Made by a program: the position numbers and the translations under genes. 63,336 nt of DNA from Shewanella holmiensis. Lineage in GTDB: Bacteria > Pseudomonadota > Gammaproteobacteria > Enterobacterales > Shewanellaceae. The DNA lies in NCBI RefSeq assembly GCF_025370255.1, contig NZ_JAMTCD010000023.1, positions 1-63,336 of the forward strand, given 5' to 3'. The notes below the pieces were generated by a model, which was not told the origin of the DNA, did no database searches, and saw only the letters and a list, made by a program, of their open reading frames with translations. Shown here piece by piece: positions 45,029 through 55,561 of this stretch (positions are counted from its first letter, which is position 1; each line of letters begins with the position of its first letter).

Positions 45029-47153
45029 GGGTAATTAGCCACACATTATGAATATGAGGATTACGTTTATAATCAAGCGGTAAGCATTGGTCATCTATGT
45101 TAACCACCTTCATACCCATCTTGGTCAGTAATTCGATATCCATTTTGAATTTACGTTTGTTATTGGAGAAGATGATCTCACCATTTACGGCCAATAACTT
45201 AATCAAGTCACCTAGCATGTTAACGTGATCGCGTTGAACATCCCAACTGTCTTCCATTCGCTTTGAGTTAGAGAATGTCGGTGGGTCGATAAAAATTAAT
45301 TGGTATTTTTTATCGCTGTTTTCTTTTATCCACTGTAAGCAATCTGCCTGCACAAATTGATATTGCTTACCAGATAAGCGATTTAACTCGAAGTTTTCTT
45401 TGGCCCAGCTGATGTAGGTATTTGACATATCAACCGTGGTGACTGACTTTGCCCCGCCCAGTGCTGCATGCACTGAAGCTGACCCCGTATATGAAAACAA
45501 ATTCAACACATCACGATCACGGGACTTTTCACCGACTAACTTACGAGTCACTCGGTGATCTAAAAACAGCCCTGTGTCTAAATAGCCCGTTAAGTTCAGT
45601 TTAAAGCGTGCGCCATATTCTTTGGTGATAACTTCTAATTTTTTATCGTCCAACTTTTCATATTGGCGTGTGCCTTTTTGACGCTCACGGGTTTTAAGGG
45701 TAATTCTGTCTGGGCTGATCCCTAACGCATTAGGTAAAGACAACAATACATCGCTTACTCGACGCTTGGTAACCGCTTCAGGGATCGTTGCGGGAGCCGA
45801 ATACTCTTGAATAACAACGTAATCAACATATTTGTCGATAGCTACGTTATATTCAGGTAAATCAGCATCATAAAGACGGTAACTGTCGATATTCTCTTTC
45901 TTCGCCCATTTTTCTAATTGCTTCACATTCTTTTTAATGCGATTAGCAAATGCTGGAGCAATATCAGCAATATCGACGCCTTCTGGCAACTCAGGCGCGG
46001 TGCGGCGAGTGCTGTTAGCATGCAAGGTATAGAGGTTAAACACACATTCAAGTGCGCCGTTAAACATTTTCATTTGCTTATCGGCTTTGAGTTTCAATGA
46101 CGAGATAAGCTCGACATCGCTACACAACATCGCCACTTTCCAGCCTCCAAACTCTTTTTTAAGTTTGTCACCAAGCTGGTAATAAAGCTGTAATAGCTCA
46201 GTGACACTACCAAGTCGCTCACCATATGGTGGGTTGGAGATCAAAAAGCCTTCTACTGCTGGCGGCTCAATGTTTAATACATTGCTGACATTAAACTCAA
46301 TCAGATCGTCAACACCGGCATTTTCAGCATTGCGCTTTGCTAATGCAACTAGGCGAGAATCAATATCTGAACCATAAAACTTAATATTACAGCGGCTTTT
46401 GCCTAACGTTGCACGAGCTTTAGCTTCATCTAAAATAGACGTCCACATTGTTTTATTGTGACTACGCCAAAACTCAAAGCCAAATCGTTCACGTTTTAAT
46501 CCTGGTGCAATATCTGATGCCATCAATGCAGCTTCAATCAGCACGGTACCACTACCACAAAATGGATCTAGCAATGTGACAGGCTGTTGTTGCCAACCAG
46601 AACGAACCAACATATTAGCCGCTAAGTTTTCTTTTAACGGCGCTTCACCCGTTGTAGAACGATAGCCACGCTGATGCAATGAAGAACCCGAAAAGTTCAT
46701 TGCTATAGTGATTTGACCATTACGAAAATGTGCATCGATTTTAAAATCAGGATTAACCCGTTCAACATCTGGACGATTATCACCATCATCACGGAAACGG
46801 TCTACAACAGCATCTTTAATTTTTAACGCACCAAACTGGGTGTTGTTAATAAAGCCGCCCGTACCGTGAAAATCGATACTAAAGGTATTTTTATTCGAAA
46901 AATGTGACGGCCAATCAATACAGTATGCAGCATTATATAATTGCTCTGCTGAGTCACAGGCACCTTTATAGATAACCAAAACAATTCGACTTGCTAGCCT
47001 AGTCCACAAAGTGATCCTATAGGCAAGTTCCAGTGGGGCAGAAAAATAAACGCCCGCAACGCTTTCCTTTACTTCAAAAGCGCCAAACTCTTTCAGTTCA
47101 CAGGCAAGGCTATATTCAAACCCTTTCGGGGAGGCTGCAAAAAAATTAAACAT
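45018..47153 (-). CDS. rlmL: RlmL (RlmKL), bifunctional 23S rRNA methyltransferase
   Basis: 711 residues. N-terminal THUMP and RlmL domain (m2G2445): [25 protein letters not shown] and [11 protein letters not shown]-terminal RlmK domain (m7G2069): [27 protein letters not shown] and [23 protein letters not shown]. Length and order match the fused gammaproteobacterial enzyme. It is the first gene before the glutaredoxin-like gene and uup. Confidence 0.96.
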   Translation of the reverse strand: MFNFFAASPKGFEYSLACELKEFGAFEVKESVAGVYFSAPLELAYRITLWTRLASRIVLVIYKGACDSAEQLYNAAYCIDWPSHFSNKNTFSIDFHGTGGFINNTQFGALKIKDAVVDRFRDDGDNRPDVERVNPDFKIDAHFRNGQITIAMNFSGSSLHQRGYRSTTGEAPLKENLAANMLVRSGWQQQPVTLLDPFCGSGTVLIEAALMASDIAPGLKRERFGFEFWRSHNKTMWTSILDEAKARATLGKSRCNIKFYGSDIDSRLVALAKRNAENAGVDDLIEFNVSNVLNIEPPAVEGFLISNPPYGERLGSVTELLQLYYQLGDKLKKEFGGWKVAMLCSDVELISSLKLKADKQMKMFNGALECVFNLYTLHANSTRRTAPELPEGVDIADIAPAFANRIKKNVKQLEKWAKKENIDSYRLYDADLPEYNVAIDKYVDYVVIQEYSAPATIPEAVTKRRVSDVLLSLPNALGISPDRITLKTRERQKGTRQYEKLDDKKLEVITKEYGARFKLNLTGYLDTGLFLDHRVTRKLVGEKSRDRDVLNLFSYTGSASVHAALGGAKSVTTVDMSNTYISWAKENFELNRLSGKQYQFVQADCLQWIKENSDKKYQLIFIDPPTFSNSKRMEDSWDVQRDHVNMLGDLIKLLAVNGEIIFSNNKRKFKMDIELLTKMGMKVVNIDDQCLPLDYKRNPHIHNVWLITHAK

Positions 47154-47463
47154 AGGTTAGCTAGTCATCTTTACTCAATAAATTCTGACGCGCATTATAC
47201 CTGTTCAAACCGATATCCCCAACGACTTATCGACGAAGCCCATGCTTCATTTGCCTCAGTCTAAGATGTTTAGGGCTGTTATTTACCTCTTGATAACAAT
47301 TATTGCGACTTAAACAGGCAAACAGACTGCTTTATCAGCAAACAGGCTTTCATTTCAAAAATACACTTGCAAAGCGACAAGTCAGTCGTTATAGTTCGCC
47401 CCGCTTCGAAGAGCACCACAAACTTGCAAGAGAATGTGGCTCATCAAAGCAGCGTTTATCGGA
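47154..47463. other. Promoter region between rlmL and the tRNA-fMet array
   Basis: About 310 bases between divergent units. It must carry the promoter of the tRNA array and of rlmL. A short apparent reading frame across 47,303-47,569 runs straight through the first tRNA gene and is not a real gene. Confidence 0.5.
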
Positions 47464-47540
<77 letters not shown>

Positions 47541-47603
47541 ATTTAATAGTGTCATACGATACTTGTTAAATTATTACGATAAACGAAGTGATTCAAATAC
47601 AGT

Positions 47604-47680
<77 letters not shown>

Positions 47681-47690
47681 ATTTGATAGT

Positions 47691-47771
47691 GTGATTCAGT
47701 TGGTAGGTAATGTCGGGCTCAGCCCTTATTATCCACAAAGGTCGTCGGTTCAAATCCAGCTACCGCAACCA
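47691..47771 (+). pseudogene. Decayed tRNA-fMet copy A
   Basis: The T arm and 3' end are kept (GGTCGTCGGTTCAAATCCAGC, CGCAACCA), and a D-loop-like TTGGTAGGTAA and GTCGGGCTCA remain. The 5' acceptor strand is lost and the anticodon loop is replaced by GGGCTCAGCCC. It cannot fold as a tRNA. Confidence 0.75.
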
Positions 47772-47804
47772 ATTTGATGAACAAAAATGAGTAACAAATT
47801 CAGT

Positions 47805-47881
<77 letters not shown>

Positions 47882-47891
47882 ATTTGATAGT

Positions 47892-47972
47892 GTGATTCAG
47901 TTGGTAGATAATATCGGGCTCAGCTCTTATTATCCACAAAGGTCGTCGGTTCAAATCCGGCTCCTGCAACCA
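47892..47972 (+). pseudogene. Decayed tRNA-fMet copy B
   Basis: Near-copy of decayed copy A, exactly 201 bases later, with a few substitutions (GGGCTCAGCTC, CTCCTGCAACCA). The acceptor stem is absent. Confidence 0.75.
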
Positions 47973-48005
47973 ATTTGATGAACGAAAATAAGTAATAAAT
48001 ACAGT

Positions 48006-48082
<77 letters not shown>

Positions 48083-48577
48083 ATTTAATGATGTTAGTTG
48101 ATTAGTCGTTAACATCGACCCAAACTTTTATTCCCCACAAAGTTCATCGTTTCAAATCTCCTTTTACACCAATTCCCTAGCGATATTTACCTAAGTAGTC
48201 AATTTCGGGCGCAGCTCTGTTCAACCACAAACAAAGGTCGTCGCTTCAGTTGTTAACAGTAATCCGGCTCCCGCAACCAATTTAATAGTGTGATTCAGTT
48301 GTTAGGTAATATCGGGCTCAGCTCTTATTATCCACAAAGGTCGTCGCTTCAGTTGTTAACAGCAATCCGGCTCCCGCAACCAATTTAATGATGTTAGTTG
48401 ATTAGTCGTTAACATCGGCATAAACTTTTATTCCCCACAAAGTTCATCGTTTCAAATCCCATTTATACACCAATTTCCTAATGATATTTACCTAAGTAGT
48501 CAATGTAGGGCGCAGCTCTGTTCAACCACAAACAAAGGTCGTCGCTTCAGTCATTAACAGTAATCCGGCTCCCGCAA
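48083..48577 (+). repeat. Degenerate tRNA-derived repeat block with 300-bp period
   Basis: The sequence starting CAATTTAATGATGTTAGTTG at 48081 recurs at 48381, a 300-base step; the second copy is cut at about 200 bases. Within it are several decayed tRNA pieces: AAAGGTCGTCG...AATCCGGCTCCCGCAACCA ends near 48279 and 48382, and a mutated end (CCCGCAATC) near 48577. Some carry an 11-12 base insertion (TTGTTAACAG) in the T arm. None can fold as a tRNA. Confidence 0.75.
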
Positions 48578-48852
48578 TCTATTTATTATCACCACCCTCT
48601 TTATTTTTAAAACTCCCACTTATAAAACAAAAAACTAAAAGCAACTCATCGGGATTATCACTTTATGCCCGCCAAAAGAAAGCCGCAGATTAATCTTCAC
48701 TACGAAAATGATCTACTGATGATTATTGCTAATTTTTAGGAAGATAAATAATTGATATTTATGGATGAAGTAAGAAAATTAAAAAGTGGAATTAAAACAA
48801 GATAGAAAGCAAAGTGCCTTGATGATTAACAGCAAAACACCCTACTTATTGG

Positions 48853-49458
48853 TTACTTCTTTAACCAATGTTTCACTCGTGTGCGATTATTATTATCGCG
48901 ACTTTTTATAATGAGTTTATCATCGGTTTGATGCTCAGTTGATTTAGCGAGTCGATCGTATAACAGCACATTCACTGATGCAGCTAAATTCATACAACCT
49001 TTTGTTGGTACATACACAACATCATCTGCAGCATCAATAATTTGCTGTGGAATGGACCCATCTTCGGGGCCAAAGATATAAAATGCATTGTCTGGATGAG
49101 TAAATTGCGGTAAAGGTATTGCCCCTACCACTAAATCCACACAAATAATTTTACTGTTTAGCGGTACCTGCTCTAATAAAGACTCAACACCCTGTAACGG
49201 AATAGTCCTTGCCGCTTGCTTTTTATCAACTTCATATTGAGTATCTGCTTTAACGGCTAAATCATATCGTCTTCCGGTATAAAATACCTGATTGACGCCA
49301 TAGCAGCCTGAAGCTCGCATAATCCCGCCGACATTAACTGGCGTTTTAGGATTAACAAGACCTATCGCGACATGCGGCTCATTGGCGCTAACACACTGGG
49401 TAGACTCTTGCTCAGTTTGGCTAACTAAGCATGAGTCTACGGATTGATTATCAGGCAT
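48853..49458 (-). CDS. SpoU/TrmH family RNA 2'-O-methyltransferase
   Basis: 201 residues. The three SpoU motifs are present: motif 1 VNPKTPVNVGGIMRASGCYG, motif 2 FYIFGPEDGSIPQQII, and motif 3 YVPTKGCMNLAASVNVLLYDRL, which form the trefoil knot that binds SAM. The first 25 residues are polar and unconserved. The target (tRNA or rRNA) cannot be told. It ends near the tRNA array and follows yfcL by 3 bases, so it is the last gene of the aroC-containing run. Confidence 0.85.
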   Translation of the reverse strand: MPDNQSVDSCLVSQTEQESTQCVSANEPHVAIGLVNPKTPVNVGGIMRASGCYGVNQVFYTGRRYDLAVKADTQYEVDKKQAARTIPLQGVESLLEQVPLNSKIICVDLVVGAIPLPQFTHPDNAFYIFGPEDGSIPQQIIDAADDVVYVPTKGCMNLAASVNVLLYDRLAKSTEHQTDDKLIIKSRDNNNRTRVKHWLKK

Positions 49459-49461
49459 TGG

Positions 49462-49740
49462 TTATGATACTGCTTCAACAATTCGACTGCGTAATTGCTG
49501 CCAGGCTTTTGCTACTAGTACATAATCAGCATCATTAAGCTCTTCATTGGCAAGAGCTAGACACTGAATAACTTCATGATCTAATGCATCAAGACCTTGA
49601 TCCGCTTGTGCTTCTAATTTAGCCAATACCACGGCGATATGGCCTTGTAAGTAACCACTAGCAAAAAGTGAATCGTCATCACCATTACTGACGGTTTCTT
49701 CTATCCAAGATTCCATCGCTGCATCATACTTTTCTAACAT
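49462..49740 (-). CDS. yfcL: YfcL family protein
   Basis: 92 residues, acidic and helical: MLEKYDAAMESWIEETVSNGDDDSLFASGYLQGHIAVVLAKLE is the YfcL signature. Function unknown. In E. coli yfcL also lies in the aroC neighbourhood, as here. Four bases after the NAD-kinase-like gene. Confidence 0.85.
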   Translation of the reverse strand: MLEKYDAAMESWIEETVSNGDDDSLFASGYLQGHIAVVLAKLEAQADQGLDALDHEVIQCLALANEELNDADYVLVAKAWQQLRSRIVEAVS

Positions 49741-49744
49741 GGGT

Positions 49745-50926
49745 TTATTCCACCAAATCTGGGTTAGCCACTTGATACATCACATAATCATGGTAACCAG
49801 TAATAACTTTATAATAACCCGTAAGGGCTTTATCTAATTCAGGGTCGCCACTATCCACAATTAATGGTCGTCCATCAAGTGCTTTTAACTTAGTTTTTGT
49901 GGCAACGATTAAAATATTGTCTTTACCAAGCTGTTTTATCAAAGCTGGCGACAGTTGCTGATTACCTCTACCCAATACATGCCCTTGACCTCCAATTAAA
50001 GTGATCACTAATTTTGTCGGCTTGTCCTGTGTAATATCCAGTAATTGTTGTGCGGTGACGTCGCTGGCAATTAATTGTTTGTCTTGAATAACATCAACAC
50101 CGAGTAAGGTATTGTCTAGATATAAGTCATCCATGATAGCCGCAACAGTGCTACCAGAACCCATAATGAAGATTTCGTCTTCCATTGATTCAATCACATC
50201 AGCAGCGATATCGGCTAACACTAATTCGTCTACTTCCTTACCGCCCATTTTTACAGCTTGCACGTACCTAGGTTCAGCAGGCACTCGCATTTCACCAAAA
50301 CGCTTGGCTTTTACCGTGCCTTGCCTAAATGCGCTTTCATCTATATCCATCACATCTGCAGACATTAGGCTGACTAGCTCACCATCAAGTAGCATTTTAA
50401 CCACTAAACCTGATGCTTTAGGAGTAATGCCATAAACACCTGAATGAATTTTTACACCAGCGGGAACACCTAATACCGGAATTGCATCATCAACAACAGA
50501 ATAGACATCTCTTGCCGTGCCATCACCACCAGCAAATAAAAGTAAATCGAGAGTTTCGTTCATCAAAGCCTGAAGCGAGTTACAGGTATCTTGTGGTGTA
50601 GTGCTAACGCTCGCTTGAGTCATTGCATTACTGACTGGCTGTTCATTTAGATGAGCAACATTTGCATGATATTGATAGACAACATGAGTATCAAAGCCCA
50701 TTTTTCGAGCGAGTTCTTCCCCCATGCAGCCAGAAGCGGTGATCACTTGAATACGATGTTGATAAGGTAACAACACCGCTAATGCTTGCTGCATGCGTAA
50801 ATGTGCTTTGGGCTGGGCACCTTTAGCTAATGCTTCTTCCGCTACACCGTCAGAACCTTTTAAACCGACGCTGCCACCTAAACCCGCTAATGGGTTAATG
50901 AGTAAACCTAAACGAAACGGTTTCAC
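49745..50926 (-). CDS. ATP-NAD/AcoX kinase family protein
   Basis: About 393 residues from the GTG at 50926, which has AAGGAG five bases upstream; an ATG eight codons earlier is the alternative. FRLGLLINPLAGLGGSVGLKGSDG and LLLFAGGDGTARDVYSVV (GGDG loop) place it with NAD-kinase-fold proteins of the AcoX type. IMGSGSTVAAIMDDL supports nucleotide binding. NadK itself is a different, shorter protein, so the substrate is uncertain. Confidence 0.8.
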   Translation of the reverse strand: MKPFRLGLLINPLAGLGGSVGLKGSDGVAEEALAKGAQPKAHLRMQQALAVLLPYQHRIQVITASGCMGEELARKMGFDTHVVYQYHANVAHLNEQPVSNAMTQASVSTTPQDTCNSLQALMNETLDLLLFAGGDGTARDVYSVVDDAIPVLGVPAGVKIHSGVYGITPKASGLVVKMLLDGELVSLMSADVMDIDESAFRQGTVKAKRFGEMRVPAEPRYVQAVKMGGKEVDELVLADIAADVIESMEDEIFIMGSGSTVAAIMDDLYLDNTLLGVDVIQDKQLIASDVTAQQLLDITQDKPTKLVITLIGGQGHVLGRGNQQLSPALIKQLGKDNILIVATKTKLKALDGRPLIVDSGDPELDKALTGYYKVITGYHDYVMYQVANPDLVE

Positions 50927-50982
50927 ATTGGCTCCTTTTATTTCAAGCATTTAAATGTATGTTAATCCGTAGATAACTCAGT

Positions 50983-52161
50983 CTATTCCGCGTCGAGGCG
51001 TGGTGCTTTGCCATTCATATTGGGAATAAAAAACACCAAGATAGCCGAGGTAAACGCACACGCTGCTGCAAATAGCCACACATGCATCGCGCCACTTCCG
51101 TCGCCCCAAATATGACCACTCAGCCAAGTACCTAGCGCCCCACCGACACCAAAACTAATACTGGCATACATGGCTTGCCCTTTACTACGATGATGAATGC
51201 CAAAATGGCGATGAATAAACTGAATCGACACAGCATGAGTTAAGCCAAACGTAAACGCATGTAGTGCTTGGCTCAATAATAGTAAAAATAAATTATCTGG
51301 ATAATACCCTAAAAGTAACCACCTTATTGCAGTTAACAGTGTGCTTACTACCAGCAACAAACGTAAACCATATTTGCCAATTAACTTGGAGGCGAATAAA
51401 AATATGGCAATTTCAGCCACAACACCAACGGCCACCATAATGCCAGCAACGGTTTCAGAGTAACCAATTTGCTTAAGGTAAAGTACAAAAAAACCATAAA
51501 AAGGGCCGACACTCATTTGCAATAATAAAGCGGAAAGCAAGAATAATACGATTGATTTGTCTAACTGCAGCTTAGGACGATCTGCGGCGTTTAATACTGC
51601 CGCCCTTGTTGAGGGCAGAGGTAAAGCAGATAGTAACAAACCAATAAACAGCATCATGCCAATATAAGGCAGTACTTCAGCGCCAAAGCGTTCAATACCC
51701 ACCCCGGCAGCCACAACCAGAACAATATAGCCGACACTGCCCCAACTTCGGATAGCGCCATATTGATTCGCTTTGTCACCTAAGGTTTCAAGCGTGATCA
51801 CCTCAAGCTGCGCTAAAATAGCATTCCAAAAGAAGGTATATATAGTCAAACTGATGGCCAGATACCAAAAACCACCGTTAAAGAAAAAGCTGATAAACGT
51901 CAGTGCTGCACAAAAAGCACCTAGTTTAATTAAGCCAGCCCTCATACCTGTTCTATCGGCTACTATTGCCCATAGATTGGGAGCGACGATCCGCGTGGCC
52001 ATTAAAATCGCTAATAAGGAACCTATCTCTTGCGCATCAAAGCCGCGGGCGTCAAAGAAAACACCTAGGTACGGCACTAACACACCTAAAATAGCAAAAA
52101 AGAAGAAATAACAAGCCCTGAGCCAGCGAAGCTGCAACTCAGGGCTAGAAGAGATTGGCAT
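50983..52161 (-). CDS. MFS transporter, HcaT/nucleoside-symporter-like
   Basis: 392 residues and about 12 membrane helices. LRWLRACYFFFFAILGVLVPYLGVFF at the start and GAIRSWGSVGYIVLVVAAG in the middle match the MFS_1-like family of E. coli HcaT (3-phenylpropionate) and NupG relatives. One base separates it from aroC. Such a transporter downstream of aroC is seen in related marine bacteria; the substrate is unknown. Confidence 0.82.
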   Translation of the reverse strand: MPISSSPELQLRWLRACYFFFFAILGVLVPYLGVFFDARGFDAQEIGSLLAILMATRIVAPNLWAIVADRTGMRAGLIKLGAFCAALTFISFFFNGGFWYLAISLTIYTFFWNAILAQLEVITLETLGDKANQYGAIRSWGSVGYIVLVVAAGVGIERFGAEVLPYIGMMLFIGLLLSALPLPSTRAAVLNAADRPKLQLDKSIVLFLLSALLLQMSVGPFYGFFVLYLKQIGYSETVAGIMVAVGVVAEIAIFLFASKLIGKYGLRLLLVVSTLLTAIRWLLLGYYPDNLFLLLLSQALHAFTFGLTHAVSIQFIHRHFGIHHRSKGQAMYASISFGVGGALGTWLSGHIWGDGSGAMHVWLFAAACAFTSAILVFFIPNMNGKAPRLDAE

Positions 52162-53256
52162 TTAACGCATTCCGATTACAGGGGTTTCGCTGTGTACATC
52201 TTGGTTTTGTGCACGATGGCGTAATAGATGATCCATTAATACAATGGCTAACATCGCTTCAGCAATCGGTACCGCGCGTATCCCAACACAAGGATCATGT
52301 CGACCTTTAGTAACAACGTCGGCAACCTCACCTTGCGCTGTCATGCTTTTTCCCGGCACGCTAATACTTGATGTAGGCTTTAAGGCAATATTGGCAACAA
52401 TTGGTTGGCCTGAAGATATGCCACCCAATACCCCACCGGCATGATTTGACTCAAAACCTTGTGGTGACATTAAATCACGTCCTTCAGAGCCTTTTTGGGT
52501 AACAACACCAAAGCCATCACCAATCTCAACACCTTTGACCGCATTAATGCCCATCAAAGCATGAGCTATATCGGCATCCAAGCGATCAAATACTGGCTCA
52601 CCTAATCCCACTGGCACACCTGTGGCAGCAACTGTAATTTTAGCGCCAATCGAGTCGCCCGATTTTTTCAGTTCACGCATGTATTCATCCAACGCATCCA
52701 ATTTGGTGGCATCTGGAAAGAAAAAGGCATTTTGCTCTACTTGTGCTAAATCGATTTGCTCAGCACAAATAGGACCTAGTTGTGATAAATAACCATGAAT
52801 ATCGATACCGTGAACGGCTTTCAAATACTTTTTAGCAACCGCACCAGCGGCAACACGCATAGCGGTTTCACGAGCAGATGAGCGCCCACCACCACGATAA
52901 TCGCGTAAACCATATTTTTGTTGGTAGGTATAATCGGCATGGCCAGGACGAAACAAATCTTTAATATTTGAATAATCTTGGCTTCGTTGATCGGTATTTT
53001 CAATCAGTAAACCAATTGACGTACCAGTGGTTTTACCTTCAAACACACCGGATAGAATACGCACTTCATCGGCTTCACGACGCGCTGTAGTATAGCGAGA
53101 TGTGCCAGGACGACGACGGTCTAGGTCATGTTGCATATCTTCAACGGTCAATTCCAATCCTGGAGGACAGCCGTCAATAATACATCCAAGCGCCACGCCA
53201 TGGCTCTCACCAAATGTGGTCACTACAAAGTTTTGCCCGATACTGTTTCCTGACAT
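52162..53256 (-). CDS. aroC: AroC, chorismate synthase
   Basis: 364 residues, normal length. It converts EPSP to chorismate with reduced FMN, the last step of the shikimate pathway. Signatures: [21 protein letters not shown] at the start, [37 protein letters not shown], and [18 protein letters not shown] at the C-terminus. It follows prmB by about 60 bases. Confidence 0.97.
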   Translation of the reverse strand: MSGNSIGQNFVVTTFGESHGVALGCIIDGCPPGLELTVEDMQHDLDRRRPGTSRYTTARREADEVRILSGVFEGKTTGTSIGLLIENTDQRSQDYSNIKDLFRPGHADYTYQQKYGLRDYRGGGRSSARETAMRVAAGAVAKKYLKAVHGIDIHGYLSQLGPICAEQIDLAQVEQNAFFFPDATKLDALDEYMRELKKSGDSIGAKITVAATGVPVGLGEPVFDRLDADIAHALMGINAVKGVEIGDGFGVVTQKGSEGRDLMSPQGFESNHAGGVLGGISSGQPIVANIALKPTSSISVPGKSMTAQGEVADVVTKGRHDPCVGIRAVPIAEAMLAIVLMDHLLRHRAQNQDVHSETPVIGMR

Positions 53257-53318
53257 GCGCCCTTTATCCCTTCACAAATAAAAACTTAACAGTGTAATGT
53301 TACACTAATACAGCGTTA

Positions 53319-54263
53319 TTATTCACTATCTTTATAGATGGCGAAAAGTGATTCATTTTCAACTAGCTGATCACGGGTTAATACAAACACACCGTCACCG
53401 CCAAATTCAAAATCAACCCAGGTAAATGGTACATCAGGGAATTGTTCCATTAAGTGCACCATTGAATTCCCCACCTCAACCACTAACAGACCATTTTCAG
53501 TCAAATAATCTGCTGCATTGGCTAAAATGCGCTTGGTTAAATCCAATCCATCACGACCTGAAGCTAAGCCAATCGCGGGTTCGTGATGATACTCGTTTGG
53601 CATATCGCCAATATCATCTTCATCTACGTATGGTGGGTTTGATACGATCAAATCGTAGTGAGGCCCTTTGGGGATAGCCGAGAATAAGTCAGACTGGATC
53701 GGGAACACGCGTTCTAATACGCCTAGGGTTTCAATATTAATTTGCGCCACTTCTAATGCATCTTCACTAATATCAAGCGCATCAACTTCAGCGTCTTCAA
53801 ATGCATAGGCACAAGCAATGGCAATACAGGCACTACCCGTACACAAATCCATAATGCGGTTAACAGGCTTGTTATAAAGCCATGGGCTAAAATGATTATT
53901 GATCATTTCAGCAATTGGCGAGCGAGGGACTAAGACGCGCTCATCAACGAAAAATTCTAATCCAGCAAAACGCGCTTTATTAGTCAAATAAGGTACAGGC
54001 AAACGCTCACGAACTCGGCGAATAATCAACTCAACAATTTTATGCTTTTCACTGCTGGTTAAGTTTGAATGAATCACTTGCTGACCAATTTCATCTGGTA
54101 GGTGTAATGCATGGAAAACTAATGCTATGGCTTCATCCCAAGCGTTATCAGTACCGTGGCCATAATAAATACCAGCATCGTTAAAGCGGCTTACAGCCCA
54201 ACGTAACATATCGCCAATGGTACGCAGTTCAGTGACTGCTTCATCTACAAAAATTTTATCCAA
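53319..54263 (-). CDS. prmB: PrmB, ribosomal protein L3 N5-glutamine methyltransferase
   Basis: 314 residues. It methylates a glutamine of ribosomal protein L3. The catalytic NPPY ([12 protein letters not shown]), the SAM loop [15 protein letters not shown] and the N-terminal helical substrate-recognition part are present. PrmB rather than PrmC is favoured by position next to aroC and by length. It is divergent from smrB. Confidence 0.94.
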   Translation of the reverse strand: MDKIFVDEAVTELRTIGDMLRWAVSRFNDAGIYYGHGTDNAWDEAIALVFHALHLPDEIGQQVIHSNLTSSEKHKIVELIIRRVRERLPVPYLTNKARFAGLEFFVDERVLVPRSPIAEMINNHFSPWLYNKPVNRIMDLCTGSACIAIACAYAFEDAEVDALDISEDALEVAQINIETLGVLERVFPIQSDLFSAIPKGPHYDLIVSNPPYVDEDDIGDMPNEYHHEPAIGLASGRDGLDLTKRILANAADYLTENGLLVVEVGNSMVHLMEQFPDVPFTWVDFEFGGDGVFVLTRDQLVENESLFAIYKDSE

Positions 54264-54342
54264 AACACACTCCTACAAAATAGTTCTGCTGCATTGTAAC
54301 TGATGTCTATTAAGATGGCCTAGAATTCAATACAATATCGCC

Positions 54343-54870
54343 ATGAATGACAAAAATATCACTGATTTCGAGTCGTTTAGTGATCTTGTCGCCGGCATAA
54401 AGCCGATTAAGCAACAAGCACATCACTTCAAACAACCCGTAAAAACCAAACAGCAAGTCGAAATAAAAGCGCAGCAAATTCATGCTAGCAGCTACTTTTC
54501 TGACACCTATCAACCTTTACTTCCGGTAACGGGCCCGATGCGTTGGGCAAATGAAAATGTTGATAAAATTGAACTTAAGCGTTTACGTCGTGGTGATTAT
54601 GTTCCTGATTTACTATTGGATTTGCATGGTTTAAGACAGTCAGAAGCCAAACTGGAACTTGCGGCGTTGATTCAAGCTTGTGTGAAACAAAACAGTATTT
54701 GCTGTAGCGTGATGCATGGTTATGGTATGGGAATTTTGAAGCAGCAAATACCAATGTGGTTAGCTCAGCACCCTAAAGTCAAAGCGTTTCATCAAGCCCC
54801 AAAAGAATGGGGCGGCGATGCAGCACTATTGGTATTAATCGATATTGGTGATCAGCCATATAGAAGATAA
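54343..54870 (+). CDS. smrB: SmrB, Smr-domain ribosome-rescue endonuclease
   Basis: 175 residues. The C-terminal Smr domain has [17 protein letters not shown] (the DxHG motif) and [17 protein letters not shown] (HGxGxG). In E. coli SmrB cuts mRNA at collided ribosomes. The N-terminal 80 residues are lysine/glutamine-rich and probably make ribosome contacts. It sits opposite prmB, as in other gammaproteobacteria. Confidence 0.94.
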   Translation: MNDKNITDFESFSDLVAGIKPIKQQAHHFKQPVKTKQQVEIKAQQIHASSYFSDTYQPLLPVTGPMRWANENVDKIELKRLRRGDYVPDLLLDLHGLRQSEAKLELAALIQACVKQNSICCSVMHGYGMGILKQQIPMWLAQHPKVKAFHQAPKEWGGDAALLVLIDIGDQPYRR

Positions 54871-54905
54871 TCGTTAAACCAAACAAACCGTTTAATAAAT
54901 AAACC

Positions 54906-55373
54906 TTAACCAGCAAGTGGGTAATTCATTCCCACTAAACTAGCCACTTCCATATGCTTATCAATTTGCACAAAAGCTGATGTGGCAAAAATTGGAGGTT
55001 CGACCCCAGCAACAAGTTCACTCACTAAAAAACCGACTATCGGCATGTGAGTAATCACTAGCACGGTATCGGCTTTGTATTGTTCAGCGTAAGCAAGAAT
55101 AACATCAGCGGCCCTTCTTGGGTCGCCAGCAGGTGTAATATCATCCAATACCACACATTTTCTCGCTTTAGGTAAGTGCTTACTCACTACCTGCCAAGTT
55201 TGCTGAGCACGTAAATAAGGACTGACTAAAACCAAATCTAGCTGAGAAATGTGGTTACTGAGTAAACCGGCCATTTGACCTGTTTGATATCTCCCATTAT
55301 GCGTTAACATCCTTTCGCGATCCGATGGCGCATCAAAACTGGCTTCACCATGACGCATCAAAAACAACTGCAT
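54906..55373 (-). CDS. sixA: SixA, phosphohistidine phosphatase
   Basis: 155 residues. The RHG motif LFLMRHGEASFDAP contains the catalytic His; VLVITHMPIVG holds the second His of the histidine-phosphatase fold. SixA removes phosphate from His-phosphotransfer domains such as ArcB and the nitrogen-PTS protein. Convergent with smrB. Single gene. Confidence 0.92.
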   Translation of the reverse strand: MQLFLMRHGEASFDAPSDRERMLTHNGRYQTGQMAGLLSNHISQLDLVLVSPYLRAQQTWQVVSKHLPKARKCVVLDDITPAGDPRRAADVILAYAEQYKADTVLVITHMPIVGFLVSELVAGVEPPIFATSAFVQIDKHMEVASLVGMNYPLAG

Positions 55374-55561
55374 ACAACACTCGATTTCAATCTGATTTAC
55401 TCGTGAACCAATTGTAGCCTCATTAAGACGCTGATGAAACCGTTCACAGACAAAAATTAACTCAACTTTAGTCGATAAACAAAATAAAGTATCGCGAGTT
55501 ATTTGCTAAAAACTGATAACAATATCAATATATAACTAGAACCGTTACCTGGAGTCTTCAC